Assembly: GCF_049800675.1 (NCBI RefSeq) | Contig: NZ_JBLOOT010000002.1 | Location: 248,001-312,000 of the forward strand | Length of the DNA: 64,000 nucleotides | DNA from: Cauispirillum nitrogeniifigens | GTDB lineage: Bacteria > Pseudomonadota > Alphaproteobacteria > Rhodospirillales > Rhodospirillaceae | Reading direction: 5' to 3' | Part shown: in pieces, positions 18,906-28,158 of the stretch | Layout of the letters: every line of letters begins with the position of its first letter | Position numbering within the stretch: the stretch's first letter is position 1 | Translations under genes and position numbers: made by a program | The notes under the pieces: model-generated | Database searches by the model: none | The model's input: the letters and a program-made list of their open reading frames with translations, nothing else | What the model was told of the DNA's origin: nothing

Positions 18906-20075
18906 TCAGAACAGATGGCCGCCCTTGAGCGCCTTTGTCCGCAGGTAGGACAGGTTGTAGACGTTGGACTTGAAGACGTGGGGAACCCGTTCCTCGATGG
19001 TCACGCCGTGGCGGGCCAGGGCCTCGACCTTGGAGGGGTTGTTGGTCATCAGCCGCACCCGCGAGAAGCCGAGCTGGCGCAGCATCTCGGCGGCGGGCAG
19101 GAAGATGCGCTCGTCGTCGTCGAAGCCGAGCTGCCCGTTGGCGTCCATGGTGTCGAAGCCGGCGTCCTGGAGCTGATAGGCGCGCAGCTTGTTGACCAGG
19201 CCGATGCCGCGCCCTTCCTGGGCCAGATACAGCAGCACGCCGGACCCGGCCTCGGCGATGGCCTCGATGGCGCCGCGCAGCTGGTCGCCGCAGTCGCAGC
19301 GCAGGGAGCCGAGCAGGTCGCCGGTGAAGCATTCCGAATGCAGGCGGGCCAGCACCGGCTGTTCAGGATCGGGCGTGCCGATGACGATGGCCAAGTGCTC
19401 GATGCCGCCGTCGCCGGGGCGGAAGGCCAGGATGCGGGTGTCCTCGGCGCCCAGCAGCGGCACCCGCGCCTCGGACACCAGACGCAGGGAATGGGCCTGT
19501 GTCTGCTGGTAGGTGACGATGGCGGACGCGTCGACGCACAGGATGTTGCGCTCCTGCGCCCAGGTCCGCAGATCGGCGGGCGGCGCCGCCATCCCGGCGC
19601 CGACGGCGGCGGGCAGCAGGCGGGCCAGCTTGGCGAGCTGCACGGCGGCCTCGGCCGGGCCGGCGGCATCGACGGCGCGGGCGGTGGCGCCGGCCGGCAG
19701 GGTGACGGCGGCGGTGCCGTCCTCGCGGTTGGAATCCGGCTCGGCGAGGACGGCGATCAGGCCCTCCTCCAGCGGTGCCGGCAGGTCCAGGGCGACGGCG
19801 GCGCGGGCGTCATGGCCGGGCAGGCCGAGGATGGCCGCCCGCCGGCCGGTGACGAACAGCGTCGGCGCGGCGCCGGCCAGGCGCTCCAGGCGGGCCAGGG
19901 TGTCGCCGCCGCAGGCTTCCGCCGCCTCCACCAGCAGGGGGGCGAAGCCGGGAGCCTGGATCAGCACGATGCCGCCCCGGCGCAGCTCGGCGGCGGCGCG
20001 GTCCACGGCAACCAGGGGCGCCGGCGGCGGGGGGGCCGGCCGCGAAAAGCCGGACGAGGGGGTCGAGTCGGTCAT
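18906..20075 (-). CDS. ribA: GTP cyclohydrolase II
   Basis: A 389-residue protein for the first step of riboflavin synthesis, opening GTP to the pyrimidine precursor. The C-terminal RibA domain (about residues 195-389) is complete: ARLHSECFTGDLLGSLRCDC with the zinc cysteines, QEGRGIGLVNKL, and the C-terminal VYNLSYLRTKALKGGHLF. The N-terminal 190 residues resemble a degenerate, shortened DHBP-synthase-like domain (VDRAAAELRRGGIVLI) and lack the full catalytic motifs, so the protein is probably monofunctional. The start is placed at 20075, downstream of GGGAGGAG; ATG at 20111 is an alternative. Confidence 0.93.
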   Translation of the reverse strand: MTDSTPSSGFSRPAPPPPAPLVAVDRAAAELRRGGIVLIQAPGFAPLLVEAAEACGGDTLARLERLAGAAPTLFVTGRRAAILGLPGHDARAAVALDLPAPLEEGLIAVLAEPDSNREDGTAAVTLPAGATARAVDAAGPAEAAVQLAKLARLLPAAVGAGMAAPPADLRTWAQERNILCVDASAIVTYQQTQAHSLRLVSEARVPLLGAEDTRILAFRPGDGGIEHLAIVIGTPDPEQPVLARLHSECFTGDLLGSLRCDCGDQLRGAIEAIAEAGSGVLLYLAQEGRGIGLVNKLRAYQLQDAGFDTMDANGQLGFDDDERIFLPAAEMLRQLGFSRVRLMTNNPSKVEALARHGVTIEERVPHVFKSNVYNLSYLRTKALKGGHLF

Positions 20076-20167
20076 GGGGGCGTTATACTCCTCCCGTCGT
20101 GGGGAGTGCAATCGGCCGTCCGCCGGTGTTAGAAGGAGATCAAGAGGTTTCGGCCAGGAGGACGGGC

Positions 20168-20863
20168 ATGGCCCCGCCGCAACGCATCCTGCTCATCGAC
20201 GACGACGACTTCCTGCGCCGCTCCCTGCGCGAGCAGATGACCGGCCGCGAGGGCATCGAGGAAGTGGCCGAGGCCGCCAGCGGCGCCGAGGGCCTGGCGG
20301 TCGCCACCGGCGCGCGCGCGCCGTGGGATCTCATCCTGCTCGACATCGCCCTGCCCGACCAGGACGGCCGCGACGTGTGCCGGGCGCTGCGGGCGGCCGG
20401 GGTGCGCAGCCCGATCATCATGCTGACCGCCGCCGACTCCGACGACGACACCATCACCGGCCTGGATGCCGGGGCCAACGACTATGTCACCAAGCCGTTC
20501 CGCCTGGCGGTGCTGCTGGCCCGCGTCAAGGCGCATATCCGCCAGCACCTGCAATCGGACGACGCGGTGTTCACCATCGGCCCCTACAAGTTCACCCCGG
20601 CGGCCAAGATGCTCCAGGACGAGGCTTCGGCGCGGCGCATCCGCCTGACCGAGAAAGAGGCGGCCATCCTCAAGTACCTCTACCGCACCGGCCAGGTGGT
20701 CGACCGCGAGACGCTGCTCAACGAGGTCTGGGGCTACAACGCCGGCGTCACCACCCACACCCTGGAAACCCACGTCTACCGCCTGCGCCAGAAGATCGAG
20801 CCCGACCCGGCGCAGGCCACCCTGCTGGTGACGGAAGCCGGCGGCTATCGCCTGAACGCCTGA
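20168..20863 (+). CDS. OmpR/PhoB-family response regulator
   Basis: A 231-residue two-component regulator. The receiver domain (about 1-120) has IDDDD, the phospho-acceptor in LILLDIALPDQDG and the lysine in DYVTKPF. The winged-helix DNA-binding domain (about 135-231) ends in the typical GGYRLNA. AGGAGG precedes the ATG at 20168. No histidine kinase gene is adjacent, so it is an orphan regulator within this window. It is divergent from ribA, with the two starts about 90 bases apart. Confidence 0.93.
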   Translation: MAPPQRILLIDDDDFLRRSLREQMTGREGIEEVAEAASGAEGLAVATGARAPWDLILLDIALPDQDGRDVCRALRAAGVRSPIIMLTAADSDDDTITGLDAGANDYVTKPFRLAVLLARVKAHIRQHLQSDDAVFTIGPYKFTPAAKMLQDEASARRIRLTEKEAAILKYLYRTGQVVDRETLLNEVWGYNAGVTTHTLETHVYRLRQKIEPDPAQATLLVTEAGGYRLNA

Positions 20864-20949
20864 AAGAGCCTTGGCACCGCCGTATTTTCGCCAGACCGGC
20901 GGGTCATGCTGCTGCTCCTGATGTTGAAGATGCACCGGAGGACGGTTCC

Positions 20950-21438
20950 ATGCGCCCCATCCTGATCGGCCTCGCCCTCCTGGGGCTGGGCTTCACCCCC
21001 GCCCTGGTCGGCGCCACCCTGGCCGCGCCGCCGGCCCATGCCGGCAAGGGTGGGGACAGCCAGGGCGGCAAGCCCGAAAAGGAGGACCGGGGGGACCGGG
21101 ACGACAAGGGTGGCCTGACCGCCGAACGGGTGCTCACCGCCATCGAACGGGCCATCCTGCGCGACTACTTCGGCACCGGCGAGACGGCGGGCCACAAGGG
21201 CCTGCCGCCCGGCCTCGCCAAGCGCGACACCCTGCCGCCGGGCCTGGAAAAGCAGCTTGAGCGCAACGGCCGCCTGCCGCCCGGCCTGGAAGGCCGCGCC
21301 CTGCCGGACGACCTGGAGCGCCGCCTGCCGCGCCGCGACGGCACCCGTCGGGTGGTGGTCGGCGACGACGTGGTGTTGATCGAGGAAGGCACCCGCGTCA
21401 TCCTCGACATTCTGCGCGGAGCCGCCGGCGGACGGTGA
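20950..21438 (+). CDS. CigR/RcnB-like secreted protein
   Basis: A 162-residue protein with signal peptide (LLGLGFTPALVGATLAAPPAHA) and a charged Lys/Asp/Glu-rich stretch. It then has three to four LPPGL repeats (LPPGLAKRD, LPPGLEKQL, LPPGLEGRA), and its C-terminal segment VVVGDDVVLIEEGTRVILDIL resembles the RcnB/CigR periplasmic family. Members are small periplasmic proteins; RcnB itself influences nickel/cobalt balance, but function cannot be transferred on this evidence. The start is the ATG at 20950. It follows the orphan response regulator by 86 bases and might be under its control. Confidence 0.7.
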   Translation: MRPILIGLALLGLGFTPALVGATLAAPPAHAGKGGDSQGGKPEKEDRGDRDDKGGLTAERVLTAIERAILRDYFGTGETAGHKGLPPGLAKRDTLPPGLEKQLERNGRLPPGLEGRALPDDLERRLPRRDGTRRVVVGDDVVLIEEGTRVILDILRGAAGGR

Positions 21439-21490
21439 CGCCGCCGCGGGCCGGTCCCGCCGTCGTCCGTTCTGGCGGAGAGGGTCGCCC

Positions 21491-22387
21491 ATGAGCCCGC
21501 TGCACGCCCTGGCCGCCATCGGCGTCGCCGTCGCCTGGGGCTTCAACTTCGTGGTCATCAAGGTCGGGCTGCACGATGTCCCGCCGCTGCTGTTCTCCGC
21601 CCTGCGCTTCATGATCGCGGCGTTCCCCGCCGTGCTGCTGGTGGGCCGGCCCGTCGTCGGCTGGGGGCTGCTGGTGGCCATCGGGCTGATGCTCGGCGTG
21701 GTCAAGTTCGGCCTGCTGTTCATCGGCATGGATGTCGGGGCGAGCGCCGGGCTGGCCTCGCTGCTGTTGCAGGCGCAGGTGTTCTTCACCATCGTCCTGG
21801 CGCTGCTGATCCATGGCGAGAAGCCGGCCGCTCCGCAGGTCGTCGGCATGGCCCTGGGCGTGGCCGGCATCGCGCTGATCGGGGCCCAGGCCGGCGGCGG
21901 CATGACCGGCGCCGGCTTCGCCCTGGTCATCGGCGCGGCCGCCGCCTGGGCGGTGGCCAACCTGCTGATGCGCCGCCTGAAGGGCGTCAACCTGCTGCAC
22001 TTCATGGTGTGGATGAGCCTGGTGCCGGTGCTGCCCCTGCTGGCGCTGTCGGCGGCAGTGGAAGGGCCGGCGCGCATGGCCCAGGCCGTTGCCGGACTGT
22101 CGTGGCTGGGCGCCGGTGCCGTTGTCTATGTCGGGCTGGTCGCCACGGTGGCGGGGTTCGCCGTCTGGGGGCGGCTGCTGACCTTGTACCCGGCGGCCAC
22201 GGTCACGCCCTTCGCCCTGCTGGTGCCGGTGGTCGGCCTGTTCAGCGGCTGGGCGTTGCTCGGCGAAAGCATCACCCCGGCGCAGATGGCCGGGGCGGCG
22301 CTGGTCCTGGGCGGGCTGCTGCTGGGCGTGCTGGGGCGGCGCCTGCCCTGGCCGGGGCGGCGGCCGGCCGCGCCGACACCGCCCTGA
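21491..22387 (+). CDS. EamA-family (DMT) transporter
   Basis: A 298-residue inner-membrane protein with about ten transmembrane helices in two repeated EamA halves. The first begins AIGVAVAWGFNFVVIKVGLHDVP and the second at about residue 145 (GFALVIGAAAAWAVANLLMRR). YdeD-type members export O-acetylserine or cysteine, but DMT substrates cannot be read from sequence. GGAGAGGGTCGCCC precedes the start. The gene ends at MITE-like copy 2, which separates it from the convergent chemoreceptor gene. Confidence 0.88.
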   Translation: MSPLHALAAIGVAVAWGFNFVVIKVGLHDVPPLLFSALRFMIAAFPAVLLVGRPVVGWGLLVAIGLMLGVVKFGLLFIGMDVGASAGLASLLLQAQVFFTIVLALLIHGEKPAAPQVVGMALGVAGIALIGAQAGGGMTGAGFALVIGAAAAWAVANLLMRRLKGVNLLHFMVWMSLVPVLPLLALSAAVEGPARMAQAVAGLSWLGAGAVVYVGLVATVAGFAVWGRLLTLYPAATVTPFALLVPVVGLFSGWALLGESITPAQMAGAALVLGGLLLGVLGRRLPWPGRRPAAPTPP

Positions 22388-22405
22388 GCCGCCGCTTTCC
22401 CCCTC

Positions 22406-22531
22406 ATACCGGCCGGCGGATGAAGAAATCTGCGAAGCGCCGCTCGCCGGCCGGCAAGCCCGCGCGGCGCATGAGCGTTACCGCCTCGGCATGAAACGGC
22501 CCGGAGGGTCGTTTCATAAGCCGGGCGGTAT
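22406..22531. repeat. 126-bp MITE-like element, copy 2
   Basis: The reverse complement of copy 1 with two substitutions. It fills the space between the convergent EamA and chemoreceptor genes, and its right end supplies the first base of the TGA stop (on the minus strand) of the chemoreceptor gene. The stem ATGAAACG/CGTTTCAT could act in either direction as a transcription stop. Confidence 0.88.
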
Positions 22532-24510
22532 CAGGCGGCGTGGATGCCGCGCAGGAAGCTTTCGACCTGGGCGCGCAGTTCGGCGGCTTCGTTCTGGAGG
22601 TCGTTGGCCGACGAATAGACGCGGGTGGCGGCGTTCTGGGTGTCGTCGGCCGCCTTGCTGACGCCGAGGATGTTGCGCGACACCTCGCCGGTGCCATGGG
22701 CGGCTTCCTGCACGTTGCGGGAAATCTCGCGGGTGGCCGCGCTCTGCTCCTCCACGGCGGTGGCGATGGAGGTGGCGATTTCGTCGATCTGCTCGATCAC
22801 GTCGGTGATGGCCTGGATGGCTTCCACGGCGCTCTGGGTCTCGGTCTGCACGGCGGCGATCTGCTGGCTGATCTCGCCGGTGGCCCGCGCGGTCTGGCTG
22901 GCCAAGTTCTTGACCTCGTTGGCGACCACCGCGAAGCCCTTGCCGGCGTCGCCCGCCCGTGCCGCCTCGATGGTGGCGTTCAGCGCCAGAAGGTTGGTCT
23001 GGCTGGCGATGTCGGTGATCAGGCGGACCACCTCGCCGATGCGTCCGGCGGCCTGGGACAGGCCCTGGATGCTGTCGTTGGTGGCGCGAGCCTGGGCGAC
23101 GGCGCGGGTGGCGATGTCGCTGGAGGTGGCCATCTGGCGGCCGATCTCGCTGACCGAGGCATTCAGTTCCTCGGTGGCGGCGGCCACGGTCTGGACGTTG
23201 GCGGCGGCCTGTTCGGTGGCGGCGGCCACCGCGCCGGACTGGCGGCTGGTCTGCTGGGCGCCGGCCGACAGGCTGTCGGAGGCCTGGTGCAGGTGGTCGA
23301 CGGACTGCGCGACAGTATCCATCAGGCGGGTGACCTTGCCCTCGAAGTCCTGGGTCAGGGCTTCCAGGCGCTTCTGGCGGTCCAGCTTACGGGCCTGCTC
23401 GGCCTCCTGCTCCAGGGCGATGCGGCGGCGTTCGCGGGCGTTGGTCTGGAACACCCCCAGGGCGCGGCCCATGTCGCCGATCTCGTCGGCGCTGTCGGCT
23501 TCGGGCAGCGGGGTGTCGAGGTCGCCGTCGGCGAGGCGGGCCATCGCTCCGGTCATGGCGGCGATGGGGGCCGCCACCGTGCGCTTGATCCACAGCGTCA
23601 CCGCCACGCCCAGGGCCAGGGCCAGCACCGCCATGACGACGCCGATCAGCAGCGCCCGGTTGAAGGCGGTGACGTAGGCGCTGGAGTCCATGGCGATGAC
23701 CAGCGCCGCCGCCGGCTTGCCGGAGAAGTCCTTGAGGCCGGCGACATAGACGGCATAGGGCGTGCCGTCGCGCCGGGCCGAGGCCGCCACCGGCGCCCCG
23801 GTCAGGGCCGCCTTGACGGTGGCGTCGTCGGCCGGGCGCCAGCCGGCGGTGGTCTCGCCCAGGGCCTTGAGGCCGCCGGTCTGGGGGTCGGGGATGTAGA
23901 GGGCGAACTCGCCGCCGAACAGGCCCTTCATGCGGTCCAGGAACGGCTGCCCGACGGAGGCGCCGAACTCCACCGATCCGGCCTGCCTGCCGTCCGGGCC
24001 GGCCACCGGCACGACGCCGCGCACGCCCATGCCGGCGACCCCGGCCTCCAGGCCGATGGCCGCCTTGCCGGCGCGGTTGGCTTCCACCACCGTATGGCGG
24101 AAGGACGACAGGTCGTCGCCGAACTGCTCGGGCTTGTGGACGCGCAGGAAGGAGGTCGCCGGCGCGGTGTGGAACTGGAACTGCTCCAGGCCGTAGGGGC
24201 CTTTCATGGCCTTGAAGCCGGGCACGAACATGTCGGCCAGGGCCTGGCGGTTGCCGGCGGCCAGGGCGGCGCCGGCCTGCGGCAGGCGCCCGGCCAGCTC
24301 GGCCAGGGAGCTGGCGCGCAGGGTTTCGGCCTCCAGCGCGGCGGAGACGGCGGCGAAGCGGTTTTCCAGCTCCGCCCGCTCGGCGCGGTCGATGATCCCC
24401 GACATCACCGTCAGTGCCGACGGCACCAGCACCCCGACCACAAGGCCGAGGCCGATGATGAAGGCGCCGCCGATGCGCGTGCCGATGGGAAGGTCGCGGA
24501 CGCTGGCCAT
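22531..24510 (-). CDS. Methyl-accepting chemotaxis protein with dCache_3-like sensor
   Basis: A 659-residue chemoreceptor. Transmembrane helix 1 is at about residues 14-38 and helix 2 near 300-320. The periplasmic domain between them has QFHTAPATSFLRVHKPEQFG and SSFRHTVVEANR, typical of the dCache_3 type. A HAMP domain follows, and the cytoplasmic signalling domain has the hairpin tip with EAARAGDAGKGFAVVANEVK. GGGGG lies six bases before the ATG at 24510. The C-terminus lacks a CheR-binding NWETF-type tail. There are no che genes nearby, as is common for dispersed receptors. Confidence 0.95.
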   Translation of the reverse strand: MASVRDLPIGTRIGGAFIIGLGLVVGVLVPSALTVMSGIIDRAERAELENRFAAVSAALEAETLRASSLAELAGRLPQAGAALAAGNRQALADMFVPGFKAMKGPYGLEQFQFHTAPATSFLRVHKPEQFGDDLSSFRHTVVEANRAGKAAIGLEAGVAGMGVRGVVPVAGPDGRQAGSVEFGASVGQPFLDRMKGLFGGEFALYIPDPQTGGLKALGETTAGWRPADDATVKAALTGAPVAASARRDGTPYAVYVAGLKDFSGKPAAALVIAMDSSAYVTAFNRALLIGVVMAVLALALGVAVTLWIKRTVAAPIAAMTGAMARLADGDLDTPLPEADSADEIGDMGRALGVFQTNARERRRIALEQEAEQARKLDRQKRLEALTQDFEGKVTRLMDTVAQSVDHLHQASDSLSAGAQQTSRQSGAVAAATEQAAANVQTVAAATEELNASVSEIGRQMATSSDIATRAVAQARATNDSIQGLSQAAGRIGEVVRLITDIASQTNLLALNATIEAARAGDAGKGFAVVANEVKNLASQTARATGEISQQIAAVQTETQSAVEAIQAITDVIEQIDEIATSIATAVEEQSAATREISRNVQEAAHGTGEVSRNILGVSKAADDTQNAATRVYSSANDLQNEAAELRAQVESFLRGIHAA

Positions 24511-24605
24511 GAATACCCCCTTGGTCGCTGGTCTCAATCCTCGGGAGGACTGTTACATGCGGCCTTTCGGAGGAACCACTGTGACAAGGTATATTAGGGT
24601 AGTCT

Positions 24606-25598
24606 TTAGAGTCGGCTATCGGTGCCGGAGATCCCCAGCCTTTCCAAAAGCACATCGTCGCGGCTGACGGCGCTGTTCTTGGTCGTCAGCAGGTCTTCGC
24701 CATAGAACAGGGAATTGGCGCCGGCCAGGAAGGCCAGGGCCTGGGTCGCCTCGTCCATGGCGTGGCGGCCGGCCGACAGGCGCACCACCGAGCGCGGCAT
24801 GGTGATGCGCGCCACGGCGATGGTGCGCACGAACTCGATGGCATCGACGCCCAGCGGCTGCCCGTTGTCGCCCAGGGGGGTGCCCTCGACCGGCACCAGC
24901 ATGTTGATCGGCACGCTGTCGGGGTGGGTCGGCAGGGTCGCCAGGGTCTGGATCATGCCGGCGCGGTCGGCGCGGCTTTCGCCCATGCCGACGATGCCGC
25001 CCGAGCACACCTTGATGCCGGCTTCGCGCACGGCGGCCAGGGTTTCCAGGCGGTCGTCGTAGGTCCGCGTGGTGATGACCTCGCCATAGTACTCGCGCGA
25101 GGTGTCGACGTTGTGGTTGTAGTAGTCCAGGCCGGCCTCGCGCAGGGCGGCGGCCTGCTCGGCGGTCAGCATGCCCAGGGTCATGCAGCTTTGCAGGCCG
25201 GTTTCGCGCACCGCCTTGATCATGGCGACCATGGTATCGAGGTCGCGGTCCTTGAGCTTGCGCCACGCCGCCCCCATGCACAGGCGGCTCGCCCCGGCTT
25301 CCTTGGCCTTCAACGCGGCGGCGCGGACCTCCTCGACGGGCATCAGCGGCTCGACCTTGAGCTTGGCCTTGTTGCGGGCGCTCTGGGAGCAGTACTTGCA
25401 GTCCTCGGGACAGGCCCCGGACTTGATGTTGACCAGGGTGGACCGCTGCACCTGATTGGGGTCGAAGGTCGCCCGGTGGATGGTCTGGGCGCGGAACACC
25501 AGATCGTTGAACGGCAGGTCGAACAGCGCCAGAACCTCGTCGCGCGTCCAGTCGTGGCGCGGGGTCGCGTCGTCGCGGGCGGAAGTGACGGCGTTCAT
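24606..25598 (-). CDS. bioB: Biotin synthase
   Basis: A 330-residue radical-SAM enzyme inserting sulfur into dethiobiotin, the last step of biotin synthesis. The 4Fe-4S motif CPEDCKYCSQS is near residue 60, and the 2Fe-2S ligands and YYNHNVDTSREYY follow as usual; the length is normal. The start at 25598 is preceded by GGAG at a long spacing; the ATG at 25667 would add 23 residues unlike the family. The gene stands alone, with no bioA, bioD or bioF beside it. Confidence 0.96.
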   Translation of the reverse strand: MNAVTSARDDATPRHDWTRDEVLALFDLPFNDLVFRAQTIHRATFDPNQVQRSTLVNIKSGACPEDCKYCSQSARNKAKLKVEPLMPVEEVRAAALKAKEAGASRLCMGAAWRKLKDRDLDTMVAMIKAVRETGLQSCMTLGMLTAEQAAALREAGLDYYNHNVDTSREYYGEVITTRTYDDRLETLAAVREAGIKVCSGGIVGMGESRADRAGMIQTLATLPTHPDSVPINMLVPVEGTPLGDNGQPLGVDAIEFVRTIAVARITMPRSVVRLSAGRHAMDEATQALAFLAGANSLFYGEDLLTTKNSAVSRDDVLLERLGISGTDSRL

Positions 25599-25719
25599 GG
25601 GCGGCTGCTCCGGCAAGGCTTCAGGGGGGGGACAGCGGCCAGTACCATACCGGGGCGGCCGGTGCAACGGCGCGGGGAGTGGGGGTATTGCTCCCCCCAG
25701 GCCGGCCGGCGGCGGCGGT

Positions 25720-26046
25720 TCAGTCCAGATCCTCGTCGAGCAGCGCCAGCAGCAGCATCTTGTTGCGGCGGTCCAGGCCGCCCCAGGCGAGCCAGAAGTT
25801 GCCGCTGACCTCGACGGCGGCGCTGGCGAAGTCGGCCTTCATCAGCACGGCGGCGAGCATCACGCGCTCGCTCTTGTTGCCCAGGAAGGCGGCGACGATG
25901 CGCTCCACCGCGCCGCCCGACAGGGCCTCGCTGAGGGCCAGCCAGTCGGTGAGCGCGTCGAGGTCCGGCACCTCGGCGGCCAATGCCTTTTTGACTGTGG
26001 GATTGTGCGCCAGCACGGCGGGCAGCGGGAACGGCTGGTCGGTCAT
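25720..26046 (-). CDS. Hypothetical protein (108 aa)
   Basis: A small soluble protein that I cannot assign. It is mostly helical and rich in leucine and alanine, with a conserved-looking core (WLALSEALSGGAVERIVAAF) and an acidic C-terminal LLDEDLD. It has no signal peptide, membrane helix or known motif. The start is placed at the ATG at 26046; the ribosome site is weak (AGGCGACGCC). It is divergent from the GH17 gene, with 133 bases between the two starts. Confidence 0.6.
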   Translation of the reverse strand: MTDQPFPLPAVLAHNPTVKKALAAEVPDLDALTDWLALSEALSGGAVERIVAAFLGNKSERVMLAAVLMKADFASAAVEVSGNFWLAWGGLDRRNKMLLLALLDEDLD

Positions 26047-26179
26047 GGCGTCGCCTGTGGTGGTGGAAGCTTGCGGCCGACAGTGCCCCAACCTGCCGCC
26101 GCGCCGCAAGACGATCCCTGTGGAGCGACCCGACGTGGCCGTGGTAAACGGAACCCGCTTCTTGTCAGGGAGATGCGGG

Positions 26180-27733
26180 ATGGGACGCGGTCCGGTGATC
26201 GTGGTGCTGGCGCTGTGCGCCGTGGCGGCGCTGGGCGCCTGGGTGTGGCAGGGCCGGGCGGTGCACCTGGAGGGGCCGCCGGTGGAGCGTCTGCCGTGCG
26301 CCTCCTATGCCCCTTTCCGGGGGGCGGAGACGCCCTTCGACGAAACCTTCATGGTGTCCGAGGCGCGCATCGAGGAGGATCTGCGGGCGCTGTCGGCGCT
26401 GACCACCTGCGTGCGCACCTATGCCACCACCAACGGCCTGGACGCCGTGCCGCGCGTCGCCGAACGGCTGGGCATGCAGGTGCTCCAGGGGGCCTGGATC
26501 GGCCGCGAGGCAGAGGCCAACCGCGTCGAGCTGGACCGCGCCCTGGCCCTGGCCGCCGCCCATCCCGGAGCGGTCCGCGCCCTGGTCGTCGGCAACGAGG
26601 TGCTGTTGCGCCGCGAGCAGCCGGTGGAGGGCATGGTCGCCCTGCTGACGGAGGCCAAGGCGCGTTCCCCGGTGCCGATCACCTATGCCGACGTGTGGGA
26701 GTTCTGGGTGCGCGCGCCCGAGATGGCGCCGCTGGTCGACTTCGTGACCGTGCACATCCTGCCCTATTGGGAGGACGATCCGGTCGGCGTCGAGACGGCC
26801 GTCGCCCATGTCGAGGAGATCCGGGCCGAGGTCGCCGAAGTGTTTGCCGGCAAGCCGCTGCTGGTCGGCGAGACCGGCTGGCCGACCGCCGGCCGCCAGC
26901 GCGAGGGTGCCGAGCCGTCGCGCCTGAACCAGGCCAAGTACATGCGCGCCCTGGTCACCCTGGCCCACGAGGAGGGCTGGGACATCAACTTCATCGAAGC
27001 CTTCGACCAGCCGTGGAAGCGCGCCCTGGAAGGCACCGTCGGCGGCGCCTGGGGCCTGATCGAGGATGACCGCACGGTCAAGCCGGTGCTGGCCGACACG
27101 GTGGTGGAGATCCCCGCCTGGCGGTCGTGGTACGCCGGATCGGTGGCCCTGGGGCTGGTGCCGCTGCTGGTCGCCGCCGGCACGCGGCGGCGCCTGGATG
27201 GTGCGGGCTGGGCCGTCGTCCTGGCCGGCGGGCTGGCCGCCGGCGGGGCGCTGGCGTTCTTCGGCCACCATGCCGTGGAGGCGTCGCGCGGGCTGGGCGA
27301 GGCGGCGGTCAACGCCGTGGCCTTCGTCCTGTCGGGGGCGGCGGCGCTGGGCGTGGTGCTGGCCCTGGCGGCGCGCGATCCGCAGCCTGGAACGGTGCTG
27401 GGCTGGACCCGGCGGCTGGTGCTGGCGATGGCCGCCGTGGCGGTGCTGGGGATGGTGTTCGACGCCCGCTACCGTGACTTCCCGGCCAGCCTGTTCCTGG
27501 CTCCGGCGGTGGGCTTCGCCCTGCTGGCCCTGCGCCAGGGCCTGCGCGACCGCCTGCCGCGCCTGCCCGAGGACCGCTGGCTGGCCGTGGTGGTGGCGGC
27601 CGGCGCGGTGGTGGCGGCGGCGCGCGAGGGGATGCTCAACGGGGACGCCTGGGCCTGGGCCGGCGTCCTGGTGCTGCTCAGCCTGCCGCTGCTCGTCCTG
27701 CCCGGTCGCGGGGCAGGCGGGCCAGGGCGATGA
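26180..27733 (+). CDS. Membrane-bound glycoside hydrolase family 17-like protein
   Basis: A 517-residue protein: an N-terminal membrane anchor (about residues 5-22), a GH17-like TIM-barrel (about 40-310) and five to six C-terminal transmembrane helices (about 320-510). The putative acid/base glutamate is in VVGNEVLLR and the nucleophile in VGETGWPT, both well placed for the family. Proteobacterial relatives remodel beta-1,3-glucans outside the cell or take part in cyclic or branched glucan synthesis (NdvC/BglC type). No glycosyltransferase domain is attached. GGGAG lies seven bases before the start. Its 3' end overlaps the convergent membrane-protein gene by 56 bases. Confidence 0.82.
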   Translation: MGRGPVIVVLALCAVAALGAWVWQGRAVHLEGPPVERLPCASYAPFRGAETPFDETFMVSEARIEEDLRALSALTTCVRTYATTNGLDAVPRVAERLGMQVLQGAWIGREAEANRVELDRALALAAAHPGAVRALVVGNEVLLRREQPVEGMVALLTEAKARSPVPITYADVWEFWVRAPEMAPLVDFVTVHILPYWEDDPVGVETAVAHVEEIRAEVAEVFAGKPLLVGETGWPTAGRQREGAEPSRLNQAKYMRALVTLAHEEGWDINFIEAFDQPWKRALEGTVGGAWGLIEDDRTVKPVLADTVVEIPAWRSWYAGSVALGLVPLLVAAGTRRRLDGAGWAVVLAGGLAAGGALAFFGHHAVEASRGLGEAAVNAVAFVLSGAAALGVVLALAARDPQPGTVLGWTRRLVLAMAAVAVLGMVFDARYRDFPASLFLAPAVGFALLALRQGLRDRLPRLPEDRWLAVVVAAGAVVAAAREGMLNGDAWAWAGVLVLLSLPLLVLPGRGAGGPGR

Positions 27734-28052
27734 GCGCCAGCACGGCGGCGACCGAACCGAGGTCGGTGTTGTAGAGCACCAGGGCCTTGGCGCTGGCGAT
27801 CAGCGCCAGGGCGGTGGCGACGGGACCGCCGCGCCACAGCGCCAGCGCCCCCAGGGCGACGGCGGCGACGCCGATCACCTTCCAATGGAAGCTCAGGATG
27901 AGGGCTTGGCGCAGCGCGCACGCGGCCGTCATGTCGGCCGCGCAGGCAAAGCCCAGCGCGCTGTCCTCCACCCACAGGAAGCGCACGGCATAGGCCCCGG
28001 CCAGGGTGGCGCCGGTGACCGCCAGAAGAAGGAGCTGTCGCGTCGTCATCAT
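27678..28052 (-). CDS. Small hypothetical membrane protein
   Basis: A 124-residue protein with about four hydrophobic helices and two cysteines (CAADMTAAC) in the loop between helices 1 and 2. I do not recognise the family. The start follows AGAGGAGCC at 28052. The last 56 bases overlap the end of the GH17 gene on the other strand, so the two mRNAs would be complementary at their 3' ends. Confidence 0.6.
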   Translation of the reverse strand: MMTTRQLLLLAVTGATLAGAYAVRFLWVEDSALGFACAADMTAACALRQALILSFHWKVIGVAAVALGALALWRGGPVATALALIASAKALVLYNTDLGSVAAVLALIALARLPRDRAGRAAAG

Positions 28053-28158
28053 GGCTCCTCTCTTACCCCGAACGGTGGCGGAAGGCGAGAGGCGGCGTGC
28101 GGGGGGCAACGCGGATGCGCTTGAGCGCGTTTAGTCCCGGTCGCAGCAGGAGGGCGCC

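Noticed and set aside
27678..27733. Overlap of GH17 and the membrane-protein gene as a frameshifted fusion
   Set aside because: The genes are on opposite strands with proper stops; it is a simple convergent overlap.
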